DNA of 17,862 nucleotides. It comes from Candidatus Brocadiia bacterium (GTDB taxonomy: Bacteria > Planctomycetota > MHYJ01 > JACQXL01). Numbering within the stretch: the first letter of the stretch is position 1; every line of letters begins with the position of its first letter. Location of the stretch: NCBI GenBank assembly GCA_020062035.1, contig JAGUXD010000060.1:1-17862 (forward strand), read 5' to 3'. The notes beneath the pieces are model-generated. The model saw nothing but the letters and a program-made list of their open reading frames with translations. It had not been told where the DNA came from and ran no database searches. The position numbers were made by a program, and so were the translations under genes. Shown piece after piece: positions 1 to 6,560 of this stretch.

Positions 1-453
1 AAGAAGTAGATGTTCCTTTTGCATCTTCTTAATACAGAGATAAAGAGCGACAAATGCACCGCTAATAGAAGCGGTTCTGGTGCCGCCATCTGCCTGAAGC
101 ACATCGCAGTCAATCCAGATGGTCTTTTCACCCAAGAGTTCCAAATCTACTATTGAGCGTAAAGCCCTGCCGATAAGCCGTTGAATCTCAAATGTTCTAC
201 CATCGGGTCTGCCGCTTCGGGATTCCCGTTGTTTTCGCTGAGGAGTTGAGCCCGGTAACATTGAGTATTCAGCAGTAAGCCAGCCCTTGCCTTTATCTCT
301 CAGAAAATCAGGCACAACTAATTCAAAGTTTGCTGAACACAAAACCTTGGTAGAGCCGAGTTCAATCATGGCAGAGCCCGGGGTAGATGATGTAAAATAT
401 GGCATGATTTTTACTTTTCTCAGTTCATCAAACGAACGATTATCCGGTCGCAT
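1..453 (-). CDS. rph: Ribonuclease PH, partial (3' end off the window)
   Basis: The first 151 codons of ribonuclease PH, the phosphorolytic 3'-5' exoribonuclease that trims tRNA 3' ends. The reading frame is open from the ATG at 453 to base 1. The translation begins [16 protein letters not shown] and continues with family landmarks: [10 protein letters not shown] near residues 66-75, then [20 protein letters not shown] and [17 protein letters not shown] family member is about 240 residues, so roughly the last 90 are missing. The start lies 3 nt after the stop of the HEAT-repeat gene. No Shine-Dalgarno is visible, which suggests translational coupling to that gene. The identification is from recognised conserved blocks and is firm. 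Confidence 0.95.
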   Translation of the reverse strand, partial: MRPDNRSFDELRKVKIMPYFTSSTPGSAMIELGSTKVLCSANFELVVPDFLRDKGKGWLTAEYSMLPGSTPQRKQRESRSGRPDGRTFEIQRLIGRALRSIVDLELLGEKTIWIDCDVLQADGGTRTASISGAFVALYLCIKKMQKEHLLL

Positions 454-456
454 ATT

Positions 457-1215
457 TTATTTTTGTTCTAAGTCACGATAAGTACCTTGTAAAGACCGAC
501 GCGTCTTTTGTGATTTCTCATCTTGACCAGTATATTTATCTCGCACCTTTGCTATCACAGGCATCACTGATTTATCGCCAATAGCCGCTAATGTTCTTGC
601 TGTTATAATCTGGACATCCGAATCAGAAGTCGTTTCTAAAAGTGAAGTCAATTGGGGAACCGCTTTTCTGCCGATTCTTTCTAATACAACTTTGGCTTGG
701 GTTCTAATAGTGGCATCATCACCAGAAAGCGATTCTACCATTGTATCAATAGATTTTTCACCCAAATTAACCAGACAATTCTGGGCTGATTCTCTGGCAG
801 TTGCGTGTTCGTCTTTTAACATCTCTATCAGGTCTGTAATTGCGTTTTCTTTAATCAATTCGGTTAAACCTTCGGCGGCCCTGGCACGAACTTCTGCATC
901 TTTATCCTTAAATGCCCTTTTAAGAGGGGTTTTTGCTGACTTATCACCTATATTGCCAAGCGCCAATGCTGAATATGCCCGAATCATCTGGTCAGAACTA
1001 TTTTCAAGTGCATCAATAAGCGGGTCAACTGCCTTTTGTCCCATATCCACCAATTGTCTCATATAAGAATCACGGGTCGGGGTTTTAGATTTACTTCCCA
1101 TCTCTTTAATATAACGATTGATTTTTTCCTTCTCGCTCTCGCCACAGCCAAATAATATCCCGATTGTCCCGACAATCCCCAAGGTTATCACCGCTATCAT
1201 CTTTTTGGTTTTCAT
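457..1215 (-). CDS. HEAT-repeat lipoprotein
   Basis: A 252-residue protein that appears to be a secreted lipoprotein made almost wholly of HEAT (PBS-lyase type) repeats. Starting at the ATG at 1215 gives a basic N-terminus (MKTKKM), a hydrophobic stretch and a lipobox L21-F22-G23-C24. AAAAGGAG lies 7 nt before this ATG, so I prefer it to the in-frame ATG at 1296, which would add 27 residues lacking signal-peptide character. From about residue 58 there are five or so units of about 31 residues. Each has the helix-turn-helix pattern with conserved Asp/Arg, for example the units ending ALALGNIGDKSA and RARAAEGLTEL. Such proteins are usually scaffolds for protein-protein contacts. The partner is unknown. 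It is followed 3 nt later by rph and is probably co-transcribed with it. Confidence 0.85.
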   Translation of the reverse strand: MKTKKMIAVITLGIVGTIGILFGCGESEKEKINRYIKEMGSKSKTPTRDSYMRQLVDMGQKAVDPLIDALENSSDQMIRAYSALALGNIGDKSAKTPLKRAFKDKDAEVRARAAEGLTELIKENAITDLIEMLKDEHATARESAQNCLVNLGEKSIDTMVESLSGDDATIRTQAKVVLERIGRKAVPQLTSLLETTSDSDVQIITARTLAAIGDKSVMPVIAKVRDKYTGQDEKSQKTRRSLQGTYRDLEQK

Positions 1216-1329
1216 ACAAGTTCTCCTTTTTGCCCTCCCGAGGCAGATTTTGCTATCATGCCTGCTTGTGCCAACCTCCATCTGGTTCGCACTCATGAAA
1301 TTCGGTTTATAATGTTATTTTAGTTATTT

Positions 1330-1357
1330 ATTGTAACAAATTATATAAAATAGTCAA
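1330..1357 (-). promoter_or_regulatory. Candidate sigma-70 promoter for the HEAT lipoprotein-rph unit
   Basis: On the minus strand, TTGACT (1352-1357) is followed by a 16-nt spacer and TACAAT (1330-1335). Each hexamer matches the consensus at five of six positions. Transcription would start near 1323, giving a leader of about 108 nt before the ATG at 1215. The flanks are very AT-rich. This is a motif match by eye only. Confidence 0.5.
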
Positions 1358-1398
1358 ATATAAAAACAATTCCGATAATTTCGGGAAGGAGAAAAAAT

Positions 1399-2118
1399 AT
1401 GATAGCATCTGATAAGTTTCTTTCCGGACAAACTCTTTTGGTTATTTCTCCACATGCTGATGACGAGGCATACGGCTGTGCCGGAACGATTGCCAAAATT
1501 AAAGCATTAGACGGTAAGGTTTATATTATGGTCTTTTCTATTGGGGATTTGTGGCAGTATAAAGAAAAATATACACTGGTAAAACAAGAAACCCGTCATA
1601 ACGAGTTTATGAAAACCGCAAAATTCCTTAAGATAGATGGTTATGACATCGTTTTCAAGGATACAGAAAAACATCTTCGGCTTGATGCGGTTCCACGACG
1701 GGATTTGGTCTCTATTATTGAACGTGATAGCAATGTCTCGCTTGATAAAATTAATCCAACAATTGTGGCTTTGCCTGCGATTTCATATAATCAAGACCAC
1801 TGCGCTATTTTCCATGCGGGCTTTACCGCAACAAGACCAATGGCGCAAGACAACAACTGTCCCCGTATTGTCCTATCTTATGATAACCCGACACTATTCT
1901 GGAATGTGGAACGAGAGAAATTTCATCCTAATTTTTATGTGGATATCTCAAATTATCTGGATATAAAACTCAAGGCACTCAGGTTTCATAAATCACAATT
2001 AAAACCCAAATATCATCATTGCAGTCTGGAAGGTTTAGAGTCATTGGTAAAACTACGCGGTAAAGAAATCTCGGTCAAAGCCGCAGAGGCATTTATGTGC
2101 TACAGGTTTGTGTGCTGA
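1399..2118 (+). CDS. PIG-L/LmbE-family deacetylase
   Basis: A 239-residue PIG-L (LmbE-like) family protein. These are zinc-dependent hydrolases that remove N-acetyl groups from sugars such as GlcNAc-inositol, bacillithiol precursors or glycan intermediates. The family metal motif appears as PHADDEAYGCAGT near residues 19-31, and a second conserved histidine block as NQDHCAIFHAG near 133-143. The start is supported by AAGGAG at 1385-1390. No signal peptide or membrane segment is visible, so it is probably cytosolic. It is followed on the same strand by a DegT-type aminotransferase. Together they could act on an amino sugar or nucleotide sugar, but the substrate cannot be read from the sequence. 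A 7-bp perfect hairpin straddles its stop codon. Confidence 0.85.
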   Translation: MIASDKFLSGQTLLVISPHADDEAYGCAGTIAKIKALDGKVYIMVFSIGDLWQYKEKYTLVKQETRHNEFMKTAKFLKIDGYDIVFKDTEKHLRLDAVPRRDLVSIIERDSNVSLDKINPTIVALPAISYNQDHCAIFHAGFTATRPMAQDNNCPRIVLSYDNPTLFWNVEREKFHPNFYVDISNYLDIKLKALRFHKSQLKPKYHHCSLEGLESLVKLRGKEISVKAAEAFMCYRFVC

Positions 2119-2126
2119 AAGCACAC
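2110..2126. repeat. Small perfect hairpin across the PIG-L stop codon
   Basis: GTGTGCT, then GAA, then AGCACAC form a 7-bp perfect stem with a 3-nt loop. The stop codon TGA (2116-2118) lies at the loop. There is no following T-run, so it is not a standard intrinsic terminator. It abuts the larger hairpin of 8-nt units. Confidence 0.7.
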
Positions 2127-2198
2127 TAAAGAACTGAAGAACGGAAAAACGAAAGAACAAATAGTGTTCTTCAGTACTTTAGTTCTTCAGTTCTTTAG
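2126..2198. repeat. Long hairpin built of 8-nt units
   Basis: The left arm is four 8-nt units (CTAAAGAA, CTGAAGAA, CGGAAAAA, CGAAAGAA; 2126-2157). The right arm is four units (TTCTTCAG, TACTTTAG, TTCTTCAG, TTCTTTAG; 2167-2198). The two outermost units pair perfectly: with one flanking base at each end this makes an exact 18-bp inverted repeat, 2125-2142 against 2182-2199. The third and fourth units pair imperfectly. The loop is about 9 nt. The right arm ends 3 nt before the degT start codon. Seen directly; function unknown. Confidence 0.85.
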
Positions 2199-2201
2199 TT
2201 T

Positions 2202-3266
2202 ATGATTAAGCATTCTTGTCCAACTATCGGGAATAGAGAAGCCAGAGTAATAAATGCCGTCCTGAAAACCAAATATCTTTCACAAGGTAATGTTGTCCGC
2301 AGGTTTGAGGAGTCCGTAGTCAACTATCTCGGCGGTAAAGGTATTTATGCGATTGCAGTAAATTCAGGTTCAAGCGCCCTGCATCTGTCCTTATTATCAT
2401 TGGGTATAAAAAAGACAGATGAGGTTATCATTCCAAGTTATGCCTGCTCCGCTTTATTAAATGCGATTAATTACATATCTGCAAAACCCGTATTAGCAGA
2501 TATAAACGAAGATGACTTTAATATAAGTTTTGATTCGGTAAATAAGAAAATCACCTCAAGAACCAAAGCAATTATTGTTGCCCATCTTTTTGGATTTCCT
2601 GCTGATATGGATAGATTTTCTTCTCTAAAGATTCCGGTCATAGAGGACTGCGCCCAGACTATTGGTGCAACATATAAAAATAAACCGGTCGGCACTTTTG
2701 GGAAATTATCTGTCTTCTCCTTTTATGCAACAAAGGTCTTAACTACTGGCTACGGCGGGATGGTAATCTCACAGGATTATAAACTGATAGATAAGATTCT
2801 GGACAGAATAAGTTATGATAATCGGGATGATTATCTCGTGCGATATAATTATCAGATGTCAGAATTATCTGCCGGGTTAGGTCTGGCACAGTTAGACCAA
2901 TTAGACACATTTATTAAGAAAAGGTCTCTTATCGCTAAAAAATATCGTCAATCATTACAATCTATCCAGATAGAAGATTTGGTGCTACCCACTACTTCAA
3001 CAGATACAGAACCAATCTTTTATCGCTATGTTATTCGCCATCCGCGCTCAGAGAAATTAATGAAGCAATTAAGACGCTATGGAATAGAAGCAAAGAGACC
3101 GGTTTATAAACCGCTTCATCATTATCTCAAGTTAGATAGCAAAGATTTTCCCAATACCGAAATCGCCCATCGCAATGCCACATCACTTCCGATTTATCCA
3201 TCATTAACAAATAGACAATTAAATTATATTATAGACAAAGTAATCAAGACGTTAATATCAGTATAG
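2202..3266 (+). CDS. DegT/DnrJ/EryC1/StrS-family PLP aminotransferase
   Basis: A 354-residue fold-type I PLP enzyme of the DegT/DnrJ/EryC1/StrS family, which usually transaminates keto-sugars bound to nucleotides. Visible landmarks are NSGSSALHLSL near residues 54-64, EDCAQTIGATY at 148-158 (D149 as the pyridine-binding Asp) and FSFYATKVLTTGYGGM at 172-187, with K178 the likely Schiff-base lysine. The usual motif reads FYPTKNLGALGDGG, so Y184-G185-G186 replaces the common GDGG form. The N-terminus (PTIGNREARVINAVL, LSQGNVVRRFE) aligns with family starts, so the ATG at 2202 is probably right. It has no Shine-Dalgarno and sits 3 nt after a long hairpin. The upstream PIG-L deacetylase suggests amino-sugar metabolism. 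The last 23 bp overlap acpS tail to tail. Confidence 0.85.
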   Translation: MIKHSCPTIGNREARVINAVLKTKYLSQGNVVRRFEESVVNYLGGKGIYAIAVNSGSSALHLSLLSLGIKKTDEVIIPSYACSALLNAINYISAKPVLADINEDDFNISFDSVNKKITSRTKAIIVAHLFGFPADMDRFSSLKIPVIEDCAQTIGATYKNKPVGTFGKLSVFSFYATKVLTTGYGGMVISQDYKLIDKILDRISYDNRDDYLVRYNYQMSELSAGLGLAQLDQLDTFIKKRSLIAKKYRQSLQSIQIEDLVLPTTSTDTEPIFYRYVIRHPRSEKLMKQLRRYGIEAKRPVYKPLHHYLKLDSKDFPNTEIAHRNATSLPIYPSLTNRQLNYIIDKVIKTLISV

Positions 3267-3618
3267 CAAGGGCGTATTTAGTGGTATGAGTAAGCGAGAG
3301 ATGCGAGTCCTTTATCCTATGTTTTTTAGCAATCTCTTTTGCTTTATCTGATAATTTGAGAGAGGGCTTTTTATTTTCATCTATTACTTCTATTTCCTGT
3401 AATTTAGGGCTAAATCTTGTTCCCCAGCCCGTGCCAATGGCTTTAAGGAATGCCTCTTTAGCCGCGAATCGTGCGGCAAATGACTCAGCCGGATATTTCC
3501 TGCGCTCACAATATCTAATTTCCTTAGCCGTGAAGATTCGTGTTAAAGACGACCTCCTCTTAAGTAGACGCTTAAAACGACCAACTTCAACCAAGTCAAT
3601 ACCAATACCAATTATCAT
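3244..3618 (-). CDS. acpS: Holo-[acyl-carrier-protein] synthase
   Basis: A 124-residue AcpS, which transfers 4'-phosphopantetheine from CoA to apo-ACP for fatty-acid synthesis and acts in the cytosol as a trimer. The sequence has all three family blocks: GIGIDLVEVGRF at residues 4-15 with the metal-binding Asp (D8), FAARFAAKEAFLKAIGTGWG near 47-66 with the catalytic Glu of KEA, and LSLTHTTKYALAI near the C-terminus. The length is normal. The ATG at 3618 is the only reasonable start given GIGID. No Shine-Dalgarno precedes it, and a good promoter lies so close that the mRNA may be leaderless. It diverges from comEC and converges on degT with a 23-bp overlap. Confidence 0.95.
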   Translation of the reverse strand: MIIGIGIDLVEVGRFKRLLKRRSSLTRIFTAKEIRYCERRKYPAESFAARFAAKEAFLKAIGTGWGTRFSPKLQEIEVIDENKKPSLKLSDKAKEIAKKHRIKDSHLSLTHTTKYALAILILTS

Positions 3619-3627
3619 TATTAAATA

Positions 3628-3656
3628 ATCTTATTAAAACAGATAAGTTCAGTCAA
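3628..3656 (-). promoter_or_regulatory. Candidate acpS promoter giving a near-leaderless mRNA
   Basis: On the minus strand, TTGACT (3651-3656), a 17-nt spacer and TAAGAT (3628-3633). Only 9 nt separate the -10 box from the acpS ATG at 3618, so transcription should begin within about 3-5 nt of the start codon. The -35 box is 4 nt from the inverted repeat beginning at 3661. Confidence 0.5.
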
Positions 3657-3660
3657 GAAA

Positions 3661-3738
3661 TTCACCGCAGAGACGCCGAGAACGCAGAGGAATAAATAAT
3701 TGTCTTCTTCTCCGCGACCTCTGCGCCTCTGCGGTGAA
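3661..3738. repeat. Inverted repeat of 9-nt GCAGAG-type units
   Basis: The left arm at 3661-3690 starts TTCACCGCAGAG and continues with roughly 9-nt units. The right arm at 3709-3738 is its complement and ends CTCTGCGGTGAA. By hand alignment 24 of 30 positions pair, around an 18-nt AT-rich loop. It lies between the divergent starts of acpS and comEC, so it cannot serve as a terminator for either gene. I recall similar GCAGAGACGC-type repeats from other bacterial genomes but cannot verify that here. Confidence 0.85.
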
Positions 3739-3760
3739 GAATAGTTACGGAGTTTTCTTG

Positions 3761-3789
3761 TTGATTTATGATTAGGCATCTGATATAGT
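3761..3789 (+). promoter_or_regulatory. Candidate comEC promoter giving a near-leaderless mRNA
   Basis: TTGATT (3761-3766), a 17-nt spacer and TATAGT (3784-3789). The comEC ATG is at 3798, 8 nt after the -10 box, so the transcript would start at or within a few nt of the start codon. No Shine-Dalgarno is present. Confidence 0.45.
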
Positions 3790-3797
3790 AACCTTTG

Positions 3798-6389
3798 ATG
3801 AAAGATAGTACCATCCTACCTCGTCCTTTTTTTGCTATAGCAGTTGCTTTCATTAGCGGGATTGTATTATCGGATTATTTGCTTTGCCGTGTTTCTTCAG
3901 CCATATTGGTAAAAACGATTCTCTTTATTTCCTCTGCGGTTATTTTGCTCTTTATTAGTTGTCAGATTATTAAGACATCTCGTCAGACGGTTCTGCCTGA
4001 TATTTTTTTGATAATACTCTGTTTGCTCGGCGGCTCATTTCGGCTTTTAATCTCCAATAATTTACAGGGAAACCATATTGCTAAATTCCAATCAAACGAT
4101 GTGCCGGTTTATCTGGAAGGAGTTGTAATAAAAAAGCCAATATATTACCAACCAAGAAAGAACGAATTTTTCCCTGATGATAACAACACAAAGAGCGGTT
4201 ATTTTATAATCAAAGCCAGAAGGATTTCCTGGGCTGATGAGACATCATCGGTATCAGGTAAGGTGAGAGTGAGTTTTTATGGCTGGAAGTCCGTAGAGAT
4301 ATTAGATAATATCCGATATGGTGTATCTATTCGTATTCTTGGCAGGGTCTATTCGCCTCGCGCACCAACCAATCCCGCAGAAAAGGATTATTCTAAATAT
4401 CTCAAGCGAGAGGGTATTTACAAGACAATCAGGATAAAAAGCCCGGAGCATTTGACATTTCTAAAATCAGATAAACAAATCTCATTATGGAGTTTTTTAG
4501 AAACCATCAGAGATTTCCTGAGCCAGCAATCAAGAAAACACTTCAGCCCTGAGCATTCAAGTTTTCTACAAGGAATCCTGTTGGGCGAGCGAGATACTTT
4601 TCCCGCGGATTTAGAAACCAAGTTTATGCGTACAGGCACCATTCACTATCTCACAGTAAGCGGCTTACATTTAGCGATGTTTATCGCTTTTATGTTTTTT
4701 ATCCTCTCCATTGCAGGGATTAAAGACAGAGTCAGGGCAATTTCTCTTATTGCGATTGCCTTGTTTTACGCATTACTTACCGGTCTCGGCACCCCTGTTA
4801 CCAGGGCGTTAATCATTGTAACTATATACCTCTCGGCAGAGGTATTTAACAGGAAATCAAACAGTATCAATTCGCTTTCCTTATCCGCTTTACTTATTAC
4901 ATTGTATAACCCCAATGAAGTTTTTAGTGTCGGCTTTCAACTCTCTTTTCTCTCGGTTTTGTCTATTATTACCTTCATTCCTATTCTTACTGGCTTACTT
5001 AAAAGAGGAACCACAGATAATTATCTGCCTTCTATTATTCCGCAGAGTATTTTTTACTGGCTATTTTTAATCTCACGAAAATATCTCCTTAATGCAATTG
5101 CACTATCAATTAGCGTTTGGTTCGGAATCTTTCTCATCATCCTCCATCAGTTTAATATCATCACACCTGTTGTTGTTTTAGCCAACCTTATCCTCTTGCC
5201 GATTATCTTTTTCATAATGGTGGCAGGTTTTATTCTACTACCACTTCTCTCATTAGATATTTATTCCTATCTTGTACCATTTGAATCACTCTTGGTAAAA
5301 ATATTAGATGCAATTGTAGGTGGATTAGAAAAAATTCCGTTCGGCTATTTTTATCTGCCGGATATTCCGGTTGTGTTTATCTGGGTTTTCTATTTGGGCT
5401 TCTTCTTATATCTTATCAGGCATCATCTTAAATTCTTCAGGCTCAGATATTTCGTCGGGTTGGTTGTTATATTTGTATTCGGATTTTTTATCTATCTTGT
5501 CAGCCAGCAGAGATATTGCAAAACAGACGGCTTATTTTTAACAATGCTGGATGTCAAACAAGGAGCGGCTTTTGTTATCCAGACACCTGAGCGCAAAACG
5601 CTCATTTACGATGCCGGCACTATCGGAGTCCGTGATGTCGGAGAACAAGTCATCGCACCATTCTTATGGAAAAAAGGCATCACCACAATAGATTATCTTA
5701 TTCTCTCTCATTCCCACTTAGACCACATTAACGGTGTCAAATCACTCTCGGAACGATTCAGAATTAAAAAGGTTATCAGCAGTCCATACTTCTCAGATAA
5801 ACGCATTTCTTTCTTATCGCACAATAAGATACCGATTGAACGTGTTTCTAAAAGCAATAAAATATACTCTGAGCCGAATATGTCTCTTGATATTCTGGGA
5901 CCGCCTGGAAATCTTACCCAAACACATAGACAATATGAAGAAAATGACCTTTCTCTTGTTCTAAAAATTGCTTATAAAGACAAATCAATTATTTTAGCAG
6001 GGGACATACAGGCAAACGGGATTGAATGGTTGATTCATAACATGGATATAGGTGTCAGTGCAGATGTTTTTCAGATTCCTCATCACGGTCTTTCTATTAA
6101 AACAGATAAAAAATCTCTATTAGGTTCGTCCCGTCTTCAGCGGGACCCACTGCAAGCAAGTAAATCTTACATAGAAGAACTACTTATTCGGATTAATCCA
6201 AAATATGTTTTGATAAATGCAGACGGTAGCAAGATAGATGATGATATTTTAGAGACCTGCCAAAAGATGAATATAGAGATACTCTCAAATCACCGCTATG
6301 GAGCCGTGACCATAAAAATAAAAGATAAAATAGAGGTAGAAAATTTCCTCTCTGATGCTGAAATTATTCAGGAGGCCTATACGGAATAA
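3798..6389 (+). CDS. comEC: ComEC/Rec2-family DNA uptake channel
   Basis: An 863-residue polytopic membrane protein of the ComEC/Rec2 family, the channel that carries single-stranded DNA across the inner membrane in natural competence. It has N-terminal membrane helices, then a soluble domain to about residue 230. The competence domain follows, with GILLGERDTF from G259, GTIHYLTVSGLHL near 280-295 and GLGTPVTRAL, and then many more membrane segments. A C-terminal metallo-beta-lactamase domain starts near residue 575 (MLDVKQGAAFVI). Its metal motif is complete, H638-S-H640-L-D642-H643, with H762-H763-G764 further on. After HHG, about 17 residues appear extra compared with the family and correspond to a 51-bp repeat-flanked insert. 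The ATG at 3798 is preceded directly by an in-frame TTG at 3795; either could initiate. No comEA or pilus gene is in the window. Confidence 0.93.
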   Translation: MKDSTILPRPFFAIAVAFISGIVLSDYLLCRVSSAILVKTILFISSAVILLFISCQIIKTSRQTVLPDIFLIILCLLGGSFRLLISNNLQGNHIAKFQSNDVPVYLEGVVIKKPIYYQPRKNEFFPDDNNTKSGYFIIKARRISWADETSSVSGKVRVSFYGWKSVEILDNIRYGVSIRILGRVYSPRAPTNPAEKDYSKYLKREGIYKTIRIKSPEHLTFLKSDKQISLWSFLETIRDFLSQQSRKHFSPEHSSFLQGILLGERDTFPADLETKFMRTGTIHYLTVSGLHLAMFIAFMFFILSIAGIKDRVRAISLIAIALFYALLTGLGTPVTRALIIVTIYLSAEVFNRKSNSINSLSLSALLITLYNPNEVFSVGFQLSFLSVLSIITFIPILTGLLKRGTTDNYLPSIIPQSIFYWLFLISRKYLLNAIALSISVWFGIFLIILHQFNIITPVVVLANLILLPIIFFIMVAGFILLPLLSLDIYSYLVPFESLLVKILDAIVGGLEKIPFGYFYLPDIPVVFIWVFYLGFFLYLIRHHLKFFRLRYFVGLVVIFVFGFFIYLVSQQRYCKTDGLFLTMLDVKQGAAFVIQTPERKTLIYDAGTIGVRDVGEQVIAPFLWKKGITTIDYLILSHSHLDHINGVKSLSERFRIKKVISSPYFSDKRISFLSHNKIPIERVSKSNKIYSEPNMSLDILGPPGNLTQTHRQYEENDLSLVLKIAYKDKSIILAGDIQANGIEWLIHNMDIGVSADVFQIPHHGLSIKTDKKSLLGSSRLQRDPLQASKSYIEELLIRINPKYVLINADGSKIDDDILETCQKMNIEILSNHRYGAVTIKIKDKIEVENFLSDAEIIQEAYTE
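6111..6161 (+). repeat. 51-bp in-frame insert in comEC with a palindrome and flanking direct repeats
   Basis: AAATCT occurs at 6111-6116 and again at 6162-6167, exactly 51 nt (17 codons) apart. Between them is a hairpin, GTCCCG (6128-6133), loop TCTTCAG, CGGGAC (6141-6146). The encoded residues (about 772-788) fall between HHG and EELLIRINPKYVLIN, where I recall other ComEC proteins having no such stretch. The direct repeats and hairpin are seen; that the segment was inserted is inferred. Confidence 0.6.
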
Positions 6390-6560
6390 TACGGGTTAGT
6401 CCTACCTACCTGAATGGTGAACTTAAGGAGGTTTTTGACCATTTTAGCAAGGGTAAAAATCAACCTATCCAGATTTGTCTTGCGAAATAAAGAGATGGTC
6501 CTGAAATCGGGTTTTCTTGACGAGCTCAATTAGGGAGTAGGGGGTGATTGTAGAACTTAA

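Noticed and set aside
1216-1296. Longer N-terminus for the HEAT lipoprotein from an ATG at 1296
   Set aside because: The extra 27 residues lack signal character, while the ATG at 1215 has a strong Shine-Dalgarno and yields a signal peptide with lipobox.
2126-2198. CRISPR-like array
   Set aside because: The units are contiguous, only 8 nt long, and arranged as an inverted repeat without spacers. No cas gene is present.
3662-3853. Minus-strand open frame of 63 codons across the acpS-comEC interval
   Set aside because: It is the translation of the inverted repeat and the comEC start region; no ribosome site or protein family.
6414-6533. A 39-codon open frame between the convergent comEC and mnmG genes
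   Set aside because: No ribosome site precedes its ATG (an AAGGAGG lies inside the frame), no family is recognised and the composition is not distinctive. The 171-bp gap also shows no clear terminator.
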